NCBI GenBank assembly: GCA_001769505.1 | Contig: MEOF01000022.1 | Location: 1 to 56,558, forward strand | From: Bacteroidetes bacterium GWF2_33_38 | Lineage (GTDB): Bacteria > Bacteroidota > Bacteroidia > Bacteroidales > GWF2-33-38 | DNA length: 56,558 nt | Direction of reading: 5' to 3' | Shown: piece after piece, positions 19,147-27,711 of the stretch | How positions within the stretch are numbered: position 1 is the first letter of the stretch | How the letters are laid out: each line of letters starts with the position of its first letter | The notes under the pieces: model-generated | Databases searched by the model: none | Seen by the model: only the letters and a program-made list of their open reading frames with translations | What the model was told of the DNA's origin: nothing | Position numbers and translations under genes: made by a program

Positions 19147-20133
19147 TTGTTGAAGATTGGCAATATATCATTTAGCAAGTATCCATTGTTTTTAGCACCA
19201 ATGGAAGACGTAACCGACAAGAGTTTTCGGATTTTGTGTAAAGAATTCGGTGCAGATATGATGTACACTGAATTTGTAAATTCCGATGCATTGGTTCGCA
19301 AAGTAAATTCAAGCATTAACAAAATCGTAATTGCTGATTATGAGCGTCCTATGGGCATTCAGATTTATGGTCATTTGATTGAATCAATGGTCGAATCTGC
19401 AAAATTTGTCGAACAGTACAATCCTGACGTTATTGACATCAATTTTGGCTGCCCAGTAAAAAAGGTTGCTCGACGTGGTGCTGGTTCTGGGATTATGAAC
19501 GACATTCCTAAAATGGTGGCAATGACCGATGCAATTGTTAAAGCCACAAAACTTCCTGTTACTGTCAAAACTCGGCTTGGTTATTCTGACGATAATAAAA
19601 ATATTGTCGAAATTGCCGAGCGACTTCAAGATGTTGGTATTCAAGCTTTAACTATTCACGGGCGTACACGCTCTCAAATGTACACTGGCGAAGCCGATTG
19701 GACATTAATTGGAGAAGTGAAAAATAATCCTCGAATGAAAATCCCAATCATAGGAAATGGCGATGTTGATAGTGGACAAAAAGCAAAATTAATGTTCGAT
19801 AAATATGGAGTTGATGCCATCATGATTGGTAGAGCAACGATTGGTCGCCCTTGGATATTCAGAGAGATACAACATTTTTTCGATACTGGAGAAACAGTTT
19901 CTAAAATTAGTATAAAAGAAAAATGTGAATTTGTAAAACGACATTTGAGTAAATCGGTTGAAATTAAAGGCGATTATGGTGGAGTTATTCATATGCGGCG
20001 ACATTTTGCTAAATATTTCACCAATATTCCAAACTTTCGTGAAACACGAATTAAACTTTTAACAGCAAAAACACATGAAGAATGTGTCGAAATAATCGAT
20101 TATATTGCCGATAATTTTACAGAGAGTTGTTAA
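19147..20133 (+). CDS. dusB: tRNA-dihydrouridine synthase
   Basis: This 328-residue FMN enzyme reduces uridines in tRNA to dihydrouridine. The barrel begins LKIGNISFSKYPLFLAPMED, which fits the usual DusB start. The catalytic cysteine lies in NFGCPVKKVARRGAGSG. The phosphate-binding motifs TVKTRLGY, IHGRTRSQMY, IGNGDVDSG and IGRATIGRPWIF follow. No ATG is available in frame upstream and the nearest starts are TTG codons at 19147 and 19150, so a TTG start is likely. Confidence 0.93.
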   Translation: MLKIGNISFSKYPLFLAPMEDVTDKSFRILCKEFGADMMYTEFVNSDALVRKVNSSINKIVIADYERPMGIQIYGHLIESMVESAKFVEQYNPDVIDINFGCPVKKVARRGAGSGIMNDIPKMVAMTDAIVKATKLPVTVKTRLGYSDDNKNIVEIAERLQDVGIQALTIHGRTRSQMYTGEADWTLIGEVKNNPRMKIPIIGNGDVDSGQKAKLMFDKYGVDAIMIGRATIGRPWIFREIQHFFDTGETVSKISIKEKCEFVKRHLSKSVEIKGDYGGVIHMRRHFAKYFTNIPNFRETRIKLLTAKTHEECVEIIDYIADNFTESC

Positions 20134-20170
20134 TTTTGATTTCATTAATATTCTCAGCAAAACGATTTAA

Positions 20171-20839
20171 ATGCGACAGATTGTCCTAATAATATTGTTT
20201 ATTATAAGTGAACTTCCTCTTTTCGGACAGCCAATAAACGAATGTTGGAAAAATGGAAACAACAAGTTTTCGGGAGAGTTTAACTCTGAAAATCAACGTG
20301 TCGGAACTCATATTTATGGATATCGAAATGGGCATAAAAAATTAGAAATTGAATACCAAAATGATAAGATAAATGGGCAGATGGTTTCGTGGTACAGAAA
20401 CGGACAAATGAAATCGAAAGCAAATTTCAAGTCGGATGTTTTGCACGGAAAACAGACATTTTGGTATAAAAACGGAAAAGTTAGTGTTCAGCAATATTTT
20501 ATTGAAGCCGTACCCGAAGACTATTGGTTCTCATATTACGAGAACGGAAACATGAAAGAGAAATCGTTTTTTGTAAACGGGATACTCGAAAATAAATGGA
20601 TTAGTTGGCATAAAAACGGGCAAATTGCCGAATTGGGTTTTTGTAAAAATGGCGTTCGCGATAGCATTTGGGCTGAATTTTATCCAAATGGGAACAAACG
20701 TTCGTTGTTGAAATATAAAGATGGTGTGGTTATCGACAACCCTGTATTTTGGTGGTCTAACGGAAAAATCGACGAAATGTCAAGTATTTTGTATATTCGA
20801 AAACTATTTGACGATATTTATTACGATAATGTAGAATAA
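20171..20839 (+). CDS. MORN/YwqK-repeat secreted protein
   Basis: A 222-residue protein with a signal peptide (about 18 residues, ending in LFGQ). It contains about six copies of the YwqK/MORN-like unit, for example VSWYRNGQMKSKANFKSD, FWYKNGKVSVQQYF and ISWHKNGQIAELGF. Families of this kind are annotated as toxin-antitoxin YwqK antitoxins, but no toxin is adjacent and the signal peptide argues for an envelope location. It precedes the radical SAM gene by one base, so they share an operon. The function is not known. Confidence 0.75.
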   Translation: MRQIVLIILFIISELPLFGQPINECWKNGNNKFSGEFNSENQRVGTHIYGYRNGHKKLEIEYQNDKINGQMVSWYRNGQMKSKANFKSDVLHGKQTFWYKNGKVSVQQYFIEAVPEDYWFSYYENGNMKEKSFFVNGILENKWISWHKNGQIAELGFCKNGVRDSIWAEFYPNGNKRSLLKYKDGVVIDNPVFWWSNGKIDEMSSILYIRKLFDDIYYDNVE

Positions 20840-20840
20840 T

Positions 20841-21620
20841 ATGGCAACATTTCTTTTTGATAAAATAATTTTTGGTCCGGTTAAAAGCCGCAGATTAGGC
20901 ATTTCCTTAGGAATAAACCTACTTCCTTTAGATGTAAAATATTGCAATTTCGATTGTGTTTATTGCGAGTGCGGCTGGTCTGATAAAAGCAAGTATAAAG
21001 GCATTTCGTTTTATAAAAAAGGGGAAATCATAAAGGCTTTAGACGAAAAACTCTCGAACTATAAAAAGAATGGTGAATCGATTGATGTAATAACCTTTGC
21101 CGGAAACGGTGAGCCTACGCTTCACCCTCAATTTTCTGAAATTATTGACGAAACTATTGCCATAAAAAACAAGTATTTCGCAGACATAAAAATTTCGGTT
21201 CTTTCCAATGCCACCATGCTTCATAAAGAAAAAGTGTTTGAAGCACTGAAAAAAGTTGATATGAATATTCTTAAACTTGACTCCGGAATTGAGAAAACAA
21301 TCAATATTATCAATCGACCACAATTTGAGTATTCAATCGAAAATATCATCCAAAAACTAAGTTCATTCAATGGAAATGTTTACATCCAAACCATGTTTTT
21401 AAAAAGCCTTAACAAGGATTTTCCGATTGATAATACGAGTAAGGAAGAAATTGACGCATGGCTCGAAGCCTTGAAAAAAATTAAACCAAAAAATTTAATG
21501 ATTTATTCTCTTGATAGAGAAACTCCAGCAAGTGGATTGGTGAAAATTTCGCTTGATGAACTCAATCGAATTGCCGATAAGGCAAGAGAACTGAATATCA
21601 ATGTAATTGTTTCGGGCTAA
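20841..21620 (+). CDS. radical SAM protein
   Basis: A 259-residue protein with the radical SAM cluster motif C35-x3-C39-x2-C42 (YCNFDCVYCEC) after a GPVKSRRLGISLG lead-in. It has a GNGEPTLHP motif for SAM binding and the late IYSLDRETPASGL block. This resembles the family of short radical SAM proteins annotated as MoaA/NifB/wyosine-related. There is no C-terminal SPASM or extra cluster, and C44 is the only further cysteine nearby. The reaction is unknown. The following glycosyltransferase frame overlaps its end by 14 bases. Confidence 0.85.
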   Translation: MATFLFDKIIFGPVKSRRLGISLGINLLPLDVKYCNFDCVYCECGWSDKSKYKGISFYKKGEIIKALDEKLSNYKKNGESIDVITFAGNGEPTLHPQFSEIIDETIAIKNKYFADIKISVLSNATMLHKEKVFEALKKVDMNILKLDSGIEKTINIINRPQFEYSIENIIQKLSSFNGNVYIQTMFLKSLNKDFPIDNTSKEEIDAWLEALKKIKPKNLMIYSLDRETPASGLVKISLDELNRIADKARELNINVIVSG

Positions 21621-22641
21621 ATTGATTGAGAACAAACGCATATTAGTTTGTCCGCTTAATTGGGGATTGGGTCACGCAACTCGCGATATTCCGATTATTC
21701 GTGACTTAATTGCTAAAAATAATAAACTTTTTGTCGCCGCTGATAAACAAATCATTTCGCTACTTGTTGAGGAATTTCCGGACATTAATTACATATTATT
21801 TCCATCGTTCAATGTGCGGTATTCAAAAAACTTTTTAATACTAAAGTTGTTTTTAGCGATTCCATATATCTTGTTTAAAATATTCAAAGAGCACCAACAA
21901 CTGAAACAAATTATAAGCGATTACGAAATCGATGTTGTGATTTCCGATAATCGGTTCGGACTATGGAATAAGAAAGTACATTCCATCTTCATTACACATC
22001 AAATAATGATTAAACTTCCGAAAAGTGTTCGATGGTTTGAAAAATTGTTGTACAAATTTAATGGTTGGTTTATTCATAAATTCGACGAGTGTTGGATTCC
22101 TGATTTTAGCGAAGAAAATAACTTATCGGGAGATTTATCACACAAATATAAACTCCCTAAGAATGCTAAATGTATTGGAATTAAAAGTCGATTCCAAGTT
22201 CCTGAAAATATGCCTGAAGTGAAGGAAAAAATGCTTGTGATTCTTTCGGGACCCGAGCCACACAGAACCATATTGGAAGATAAAATTATCAGTCAACTTA
22301 AAAATGTGCCTATACCATGTTTAATTGTTCAGGGAAAACCTGAACATGAACAAATTACGAAACAGATTTACAGTTCTGTTTTTTCTATTTCACATTTGAA
22401 TGCGACAACACTTGCTAGAGAGATTTTATCGTCGAAAATAGTGATTTGTCGGGCAGGATATTCAACCATCATGGATTTAGCAACATTACATAAAAAAGCC
22501 ATCATAATTCCCACACCAGGTCAAACCGAGCAAGAATATCTTGGAAAATATCTTCACGAAAAAGGCTTGTTTTATTGTGTTAATCAGTCGGATTTGGATA
22601 TTAAGAAAGATATTGCAATGTTCGAAAGAATGTACGTATAA
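21607..22641 (+). CDS. MurG-like (GT28) glycosyltransferase family protein
   Basis: The protein of about 344 residues starts with ILVCPLNWGLGHATRDIPI, the nucleotide-sugar glycosyltransferase entry seen in GT28 and UDP-GlcNAc-type enzymes. The C-terminal half holds ILSGPEPHRT, a KIVICRAGYSTIMDLA sugar-nucleotide site and a PTPGQTEQEYLG block, as in MurG/MGDG synthase relatives. The start is uncertain: TTG at 21607 gives the long form and TTG at 21622 would give a more usual N-terminus. It is convergent with murB only nine bases away. The donor and acceptor cannot be told. Confidence 0.8.
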   Translation: MFRAKLIENKRILVCPLNWGLGHATRDIPIIRDLIAKNNKLFVAADKQIISLLVEEFPDINYILFPSFNVRYSKNFLILKLFLAIPYILFKIFKEHQQLKQIISDYEIDVVISDNRFGLWNKKVHSIFITHQIMIKLPKSVRWFEKLLYKFNGWFIHKFDECWIPDFSEENNLSGDLSHKYKLPKNAKCIGIKSRFQVPENMPEVKEKMLVILSGPEPHRTILEDKIISQLKNVPIPCLIVQGKPEHEQITKQIYSSVFSISHLNATTLAREILSSKIVICRAGYSTIMDLATLHKKAIIIPTPGQTEQEYLGKYLHEKGLFYCVNQSDLDIKKDIAMFERMYV

Positions 22642-22649
22642 TGGATTAC

Positions 22650-23666
22650 CTACAAAATATTTACCTCCGGATTTATTTGAATACCAAATTTTTGCATGAC
22701 GGATTCTTGAATGTTGTTTGATAATTCAAGGATTTCGTTTCCGGTTGCTTTTCCGTGATTGACCAGAACGAGTGCTTGATTTTTATGAACGCCAACATGG
22801 TTAATTTGCTTTCCTTTCCATCCGCATTGCTCAATTAGCCAGCCTGCTACTACTTTGTATTGTTGCGAATCTACGCTGTATAAAACAATGGTTGGAAATT
22901 CTTGTTTAATTTGCTCGGCTTTTGATTGGTCGATTATCGGATTTTTGAAAAAGCTTCCTGCATTTCCAATTTCTTTCGGGTCGGGTAATTTTTCTCTTCT
23001 TATTGCAATAATTGCATTCCGAACCGATTGAATGTTTTGTTCTTGATATTTTTTTAATTCTTCGTCAACCTTTCCATAATTGGTAACGAGTTTGTGTTTT
23101 TTGCTTAATTTAAAAGTTACGTTGGTTATGAAATATTGTCCTTTAAGTTTATTTTTAAAAATACTATCGCGATAATCAAATTTGCATTCGGCATTTGAAA
23201 ATAATTTTGTCGAGAAATCAGAAATTTTTACGGCATACACTTTATCAATCACATCTTTTGCTTCGACTCCGTAAGCTCCTATATTCTGTACCGGACAAGC
23301 TCCAACATTTCCCGGAATTAACGAAAGATTTTCGACTCCTCCATAATTATTTTCGACAGCATATTGTACAAAATCGTCCCAAACAACTCCGCTTCCAGCT
23401 TTTATCCACACAAAATCGTTGTCCTCGTTAACTTTTTCGAGACCATTCATCAAAGGATGAAGAATAAGCCCATTAAAGTTTTTGGTAAATAAAATATTGC
23501 TTCCGCCTCCAAGTACAAAGTTTGGTAAACTCTTTAGTCTTTTGTCGTTATAGATGATAGACCGTAGTTTCGAAACATCGGTAAATGGAATGTAATAATC
23601 GCAATGGGCTTTAATCCCAAATGTATTGAATGTTGTTAAATCGAAGTTTGCGTGAACATTGTGCAT
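22650..23666 (-). CDS. murB: UDP-N-acetylenolpyruvoylglucosamine reductase
   Basis: MurB reduces the enolpyruvyl group of UDP-GlcNAc-enolpyruvate, the second step of peptidoglycan precursor synthesis, with FAD and NADPH. The 338-residue length and the FAD-binding blocks NFVLGGGSNILF and LSLIPGNVGACPVQNIGAYG fit the long type I form. The active-site region (CKFDYRDSIFK), the catalytic serine in GNAGSFFKNP and the terminal acid in INPEVNIL also fit. It is monocistronic on the minus strand, convergent with the glycosyltransferase. Confidence 0.96.
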   Translation of the reverse strand: MHNVHANFDLTTFNTFGIKAHCDYYIPFTDVSKLRSIIYNDKRLKSLPNFVLGGGSNILFTKNFNGLILHPLMNGLEKVNEDNDFVWIKAGSGVVWDDFVQYAVENNYGGVENLSLIPGNVGACPVQNIGAYGVEAKDVIDKVYAVKISDFSTKLFSNAECKFDYRDSIFKNKLKGQYFITNVTFKLSKKHKLVTNYGKVDEELKKYQEQNIQSVRNAIIAIRREKLPDPKEIGNAGSFFKNPIIDQSKAEQIKQEFPTIVLYSVDSQQYKVVAGWLIEQCGWKGKQINHVGVHKNQALVLVNHGKATGNEILELSNNIQESVMQKFGIQINPEVNIL

Positions 23667-23844
23667 AATTTCAATTTTATTTTGAACTTTATTTTATAAA
23701 TTTTAAGCGGTTACTACGACCTCAACAATATTACGAAATATTCCTTAAAATGTAATTGTTTTTTTACTTTTTGTAATTTAGCAAGATTGGAAAATCAATT
23801 TAATTATCGTCAATTTACATTTGCATTGTTAATTCAAATTTAAA

Positions 23845-24711
23845 ATGAACAAAGAGGAAACAACAAAAATCTACTACGAAAGAATCAACAAAGTGATTGC
23901 GTATATCAGTAGTCATTTAGACGAAGAAATGGATTTAAACCAATTGGCTGAAATTTCGTGTTTTTCGCCCTTTCATTTCCATCGTATAATTCGAGCTCAC
24001 CTTAACGAGTCTTTGGGTTCGTATATTGTAAGAACGAGAATTGAAACTGCTGCTTCGCTTATACTTTACTCGAATCTACAAATTAACGAAATTGCATTAA
24101 GAGTGGGTTATGAAATACCTTCGTCTTTCAATAAAGCGTTTCAAAAAAGATTTGCTTGTCCTCCAACTGAGTTCAAAGAACGACACACAAATTTTAACCA
24201 AATAAATTATTTAACAATGACAACATTATCAGAAAACATTAAGTTGAAACCATCGATTAAAATGGTAAAAACAAAGAAAGTAATTTTTGTACAATCAATT
24301 GGAAGTTATAGTGACGAAGGCACAGGCAAAGCTTGGGACAAAGTTTGCGAATTTGCACAAGCCAAAAAATTGTTTGGTTGGAAAACCGAATTCATTGGAA
24401 TTAGTCACGATGACCCAAGCATAACCGATTCAGAAAAATTACGCTACGAAGCATGTATTGTAATTTCTAAAGACATAAAGCCGGAAGGTGAAATTGGCGT
24501 AAAAGAAATAGTTGGTGGAAAATATGCCGTATTTATGCACAAAGGACCATACGAAAATTTTCAACAAACCTACGATGCTATTTATAAAAAATGGTTGCCC
24601 GAAAGTGGATACGAATTAAACGAACAGCCTTGTTTTGAATTGTATTTAAACGAACCTAAAAAGACAAAACCCGAAAATCTAAAAACTGAAATTTACATTC
24701 CGATTGTGTAA
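23845..24711 (+). CDS. AraC-family regulator with GyrI-like effector domain
   Basis: The 288-residue protein has two helix-turn-helix motifs at residues about 12-110, including LNQLAEISCFSPFHFHRIIR and INEIALRVGYEIPSSFNKAF. A GyrI/AraC_E-bind effector domain fills residues about 128-288. This is the Rob/SoxS-like arrangement in which the C-terminal domain binds small hydrophobic ligands such as drugs. It stands alone and its target genes are not visible. A TAATTTAG sequence at 23774-23781 is one base off the -7 box. Confidence 0.92.
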   Translation: MNKEETTKIYYERINKVIAYISSHLDEEMDLNQLAEISCFSPFHFHRIIRAHLNESLGSYIVRTRIETAASLILYSNLQINEIALRVGYEIPSSFNKAFQKRFACPPTEFKERHTNFNQINYLTMTTLSENIKLKPSIKMVKTKKVIFVQSIGSYSDEGTGKAWDKVCEFAQAKKLFGWKTEFIGISHDDPSITDSEKLRYEACIVISKDIKPEGEIGVKEIVGGKYAVFMHKGPYENFQQTYDAIYKKWLPESGYELNEQPCFELYLNEPKKTKPENLKTEIYIPIV

Positions 24712-24769
24712 TTATTTAGTGAATCAAAAACGGATTCTTAATAAACATAATTACAAACATCATTAAAAA

Positions 24770-24900
24770 GAGGCTGTGTAAAAAGTGTTAAGGTTGTCAT
24801 TTCGAGCGAATGCGAGAAATCTTAATGTGTTATATTTTAATTATTTAGATTCTTTACTGCGTTCAGGATGACAGAAAAAATTTACTTTTTACACAGCCTC
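24770..24900. mobile_element. 131-bp MITE-like element with 17-bp terminal inverted repeats
   Basis: The ends are GAGGCTGTGTAAAAAGT (24770-24786) and ACTTTTTACACAGCCTC (24884-24900), perfect inverted repeats. Inside lies GTCATTTCGAGCGAATGCGAGAAATCT, a short sequence also seen in variants at 31610 and 37039. It encodes nothing, so it would be moved in trans. It sits just upstream of an accessory gene cluster. Confidence 0.8.
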
Positions 24901-24933
24901 ATTTTCCTTAATTCCGAGATAAAGTAACAAATA

Positions 24934-24941
24934 TAATTTTG
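24934..24941 (+). promoter_or_regulatory. -7 box TAATTTTG directly before the start codon at 24943
   Basis: A perfect TAnnTTTG ends one base before the ATG. If used, transcription would begin at or just after the start codon and the message would be leaderless or the real start would differ. The only in-frame extension upstream hits a stop codon at 24934. Confidence 0.35.
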
Positions 24942-24942
24942 T

Positions 24943-25491
24943 ATGTACGACTACCTAAATTCTCCCATAAAAATAAATTTAAAACCTGACGCCTCTTTAT
25001 TTACTCAATATAATATTCGAGATAATTTCGGTAATAAAACAGTCTTTAAAAAAATAGAAAACGAAGATTATATAGTTTTTTATGCCACATGTTACAAACT
25101 TGTAAAAATGGGTTGGAAAATAAGAACGGATATTTCTGGAAGCGATATTTTAATCAACAAAAACAATATAACATTAAGAATTCATATTAGAAGTTATGTT
25201 TTGGGTTATAAGAATGCGTTTTCAAAAATTTGTAAAAAACCAATGGAGTTAATGTCTTACTATTGCCACGATACCGATAAAGTCGATGAAGGTGATTATG
25301 TAATTTTGAACAACCCCAAATTGAAAGATATATTTTATATAATTCCGTATAATGTAGTTGTCGAAAGTTTACTTTCTTGTTATGGCAAAAGTGCTGGGTT
25401 TACCATTTGGTTTACTATGTTGAAGTTAGATTATAACATTTTCAATAGATACAAAAACAAATGGAAAATTTTGGATGAAAAGAAAGAATAA
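24943..25491 (+). CDS. hypothetical protein, accessory cluster gene 1
   Basis: I do not recognise this 182-residue protein. It is AT-rich in its coding DNA and contains a mixed alpha/beta pattern with a central strand pair DILINKNNITLRIHIRSY that loosely recalls nuclease-like folds. It lacks an obvious PD-(D/E)xK lysine. Histidines and cysteines (SYYCHDTDK) could bind metal. It is the first of four same-strand genes with gaps of 44, 29 and 1 base, right after a MITE-like element. Confidence 0.65.
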   Translation: MYDYLNSPIKINLKPDASLFTQYNIRDNFGNKTVFKKIENEDYIVFYATCYKLVKMGWKIRTDISGSDILINKNNITLRIHIRSYVLGYKNAFSKICKKPMELMSYYCHDTDKVDEGDYVILNNPKLKDIFYIIPYNVVVESLLSCYGKSAGFTIWFTMLKLDYNIFNRYKNKWKILDEKKE

Positions 25492-25535
25492 ATGAATCTT
25501 AATAAATCGACTCAAATAATTAAAAAAGTATTTAT

Positions 25536-26321
25536 ATGAATGCAAAAATCATTTTCGATGAAGTTCTACAAGAATATATTTTAAATCCCAAAGAATATGA
25601 TTTACGAATGAAATGGAGAAATTATAATAGGACAAATCGCATATTTGACATAAAAATTCGACGATTTATCAATACAGTTGAGGGTTGTGAACCATTCTGT
25701 ATTGACTTTGGTTCTTTCTTTTTAGAGAGATTATTTTTTGAGTTCGAAACAATTCGCCGCTACGATTCGGGAGAACTTTCAATAACAAACGATTGGGTTA
25801 AAGAAAAAACCGAATTAATTTATTTGTTTGAATATTTACATTTTTTTGATCCTAAGCTGAATTATGAAGAGTATAGCATTAGCCCACAACTATTTTTGGA
25901 TAATTTTATTGAAAAAATAAAAATTTTTAATCAGTTAAAAGGGAAATATTTTCTAAGACACTTGTATTATATAATGATTGACGAAGGCTCATATTTTAAA
26001 AAAAATTTAAATGTCGATAAAAATCATCAATACAAAGAGCTATTAAATAGTTGTCGAGTAGTTTCTTTTAACAAAATTTCAACAATGTATATCTATTATT
26101 TTTGTAATGAAAATTCATATTTCCCTGAAGTTATGGAAAATGTTCATTCGAGAAGATTTTATGATTTAGCAGATTTTGAAATCATAAATAAATTTGGAAT
26201 GAAATATAATCCTAAAGATTTGCGAGAAAAATGCGAATTCAAGAAATATTTTTTAAAAGAAAAATATAACATTGATTGGAAAACACCGTTCGAGGAATTT
26301 CCTGAAATTAATTTTGAATAA
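25536..26321 (+). CDS. hypothetical protein, accessory cluster gene 2
   Basis: A 261-residue protein without a family I can name. It is rich in Phe, Tyr, Asp and Lys, has no signal peptide or membrane helix and is predicted to be cytosolic and mostly helical. The segment EGCEPFCIDFGSFFLERLFF contains two close cysteines. It follows the first accessory gene after 44 bases and precedes a small gene by 29 bases, so the group is probably one transcript. Confidence 0.65.
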   Translation: MNAKIIFDEVLQEYILNPKEYDLRMKWRNYNRTNRIFDIKIRRFINTVEGCEPFCIDFGSFFLERLFFEFETIRRYDSGELSITNDWVKEKTELIYLFEYLHFFDPKLNYEEYSISPQLFLDNFIEKIKIFNQLKGKYFLRHLYYIMIDEGSYFKKNLNVDKNHQYKELLNSCRVVSFNKISTMYIYYFCNENSYFPEVMENVHSRRFYDLADFEIINKFGMKYNPKDLREKCEFKKYFLKEKYNIDWKTPFEEFPEINFE

Positions 26322-26350
26322 TAATTAAGGTTCAATAGTAACACAAATGT

Positions 26351-26620
26351 ATGGGAAAGATTATAACATTAAAAAATGATGCATATTTTGCTCAAATTAA
26401 TCAGATAAAGATAGACTTAGAGAAATTCAGAAGTTTAATCTACACGCATGCAATCAATTTAGCATGTAGCGGAGAATGGAAGGAATGGAACGATAGTATG
26501 GAAGATGGAGATTTATTTTCTTTTACTTATGAAGCTTTAATCGACACCGGCGATAAAAATATTGATAAATTGATGGAAATTTATAACTTTATTGGAGAAA
26601 TGCAAAGCAAAATAAAATAA
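26351..26620 (+). CDS. small hypothetical protein, accessory cluster gene 3
   Basis: An 89-residue acidic protein, mostly helical in appearance, with one tryptophan-rich turn (CSGEWKEWNDSM). No known domain was recognised. Its stop lies one base before the start of the HhH-HNH gene, so the two are almost certainly co-translated. It could be a small regulatory or immunity partner of the nuclease-like protein, which is only an inference from order and size. Confidence 0.6.
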   Translation: MGKIITLKNDAYFAQINQIKIDLEKFRSLIYTHAINLACSGEWKEWNDSMEDGDLFSFTYEALIDTGDKNIDKLMEIYNFIGEMQSKIK

Positions 26621-26621
26621 C

Positions 26622-27461
26622 ATGGAAACGAACCGAAATATTGAGGAATTACAAAAGGTAGATGGAGTCAGTGTTAAAACTGCTGAACGTCTTTTTAATA
26701 TGGGAATAAAAACACCAGAAGATCTTGCAAATGCAAATGAAAAAGATGTTTTTCAGAAGTGGAAAGATTTAAAAGATAAAGGCAACATTTCATATCAATG
26801 TTCTTTGAAAAACATTAAGAGTTGGATTGAAAGTGCAAAAAAAGGAGAATATAAATTTTCAAAAGCAAAAATTAGATACGAAAGTCTTAAAGAAAGGTCA
26901 TTTGATGCAATATATAGGTTATTGCTTTTTGAAAATCTAATACTTCTAAAAAAGACAAGTATTGAATTAGAAAAAATCACATTTAAAATCAGTGAAGAAA
27001 CCAATACGTTGTTCAAAGAAAGTTTTAATAACATGACGCAGTTACGAGCTAACAATATCATAACTAATAAATGGACACAAGACAAAGATAACAAAGTAGT
27101 CAAAAGTAAGTTGCGGAAAATGTACTACGATTTTTTTGTGGAGAACTTACCATACGAAAAATTTAAAATATTTTATAAGCAAGACAATGATGAAAGAACT
27201 TGTAAGTACTGTAATATTTCTGAAAATCAAATAGATACACTAAATAATAAAAACACAATCCTTACAAAAAGAATATATTCTCGCGGTAAATCATTAGAAA
27301 TTGATAGAACAAATCCAAATGGAGAATATAAAATTGGGAACATTGAATTTTGCTGTTATTGGTGCAATAATGCAAAAACAGATGAATTTACAGAGAGTGA
27401 ATTTACAGAGATTGGGAAATCAATTCAATCTGTTTGGCTAAAAAGACTAAATGGAATTTAG
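26622..27461 (+). CDS. HhH domain plus HNH nuclease-like protein
   Basis: The 279-residue protein begins with a helix-hairpin-helix, DUF4332-like DNA-binding region (residues 7-45, LQKVDGVSVKTAERLFNMGI). A helical middle follows. The C-terminal zinc-stabilised HNH-like module has C194-x2-C197, then RGKSLEIDRTNP (221-232) and NIEFCCYWCNNAKTDEFT (240-257) with C244/C245/C248. In HNH enzymes the EID position is followed by a histidine; here it is arginine, so cleavage activity is uncertain. Broken copies of its 3' end lie at 39211-39542. It is the last gene of the accessory cluster. Confidence 0.75.
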   Translation: METNRNIEELQKVDGVSVKTAERLFNMGIKTPEDLANANEKDVFQKWKDLKDKGNISYQCSLKNIKSWIESAKKGEYKFSKAKIRYESLKERSFDAIYRLLLFENLILLKKTSIELEKITFKISEETNTLFKESFNNMTQLRANNIITNKWTQDKDNKVVKSKLRKMYYDFFVENLPYEKFKIFYKQDNDERTCKYCNISENQIDTLNNKNTILTKRIYSRGKSLEIDRTNPNGEYKIGNIEFCCYWCNNAKTDEFTESEFTEIGKSIQSVWLKRLNGI

Positions 27462-27520
27462 TAGCCACTTTTCGCTACTCTATTTCAATTAGTTTTTTTA
27501 CTTTTTGTATTCTCAATCTT

Positions 27521-27546
27521 AATCGCTTTTCTTCCAAAAAGCGATT
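27521..27546. repeat. 10-bp stem hairpin downstream of the HNH gene
   Basis: AATCGCTTTT and AAAAGCGATT pair around a six-base loop in the 250-base gap between the convergent HNH gene and the first chemoreceptor. There is no T-run after it, so it is not a classical terminator, although its place would suit one. Confidence 0.4.
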
Positions 27547-27711
27547 TGGAGAGAGTTATGTTGATAGATTTTTTTTCGATTTTCTACTTCGTATTATAAT
27601 TCGACCATTAATTTTGATTGTATACCAAGATTCCAAAAATATTTAAAATGTTGTACATCTTCATGTTTAGTTAGTGAAAGTAAACAAACATAGGATGTTT
27701 AAAACTGAGAA

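Noticed and set aside
20171-20839. Toxin-antitoxin pair with YwqK antitoxin
   Set aside because: No toxin gene is adjacent, and the signal peptide is inconsistent with a cytosolic antitoxin.
24943-27461. Known restriction-modification, CBASS, Thoeris or Gabija-type system
   Set aside because: No methyltransferase, cyclase, TIR, helicase or ATPase motif is present; only the HNH-like end is recognisable.
27521-27546. Rho-independent terminator of the HNH gene
   Set aside because: The stem is good, but no T-run follows on either strand, so it is only reported as a hairpin.
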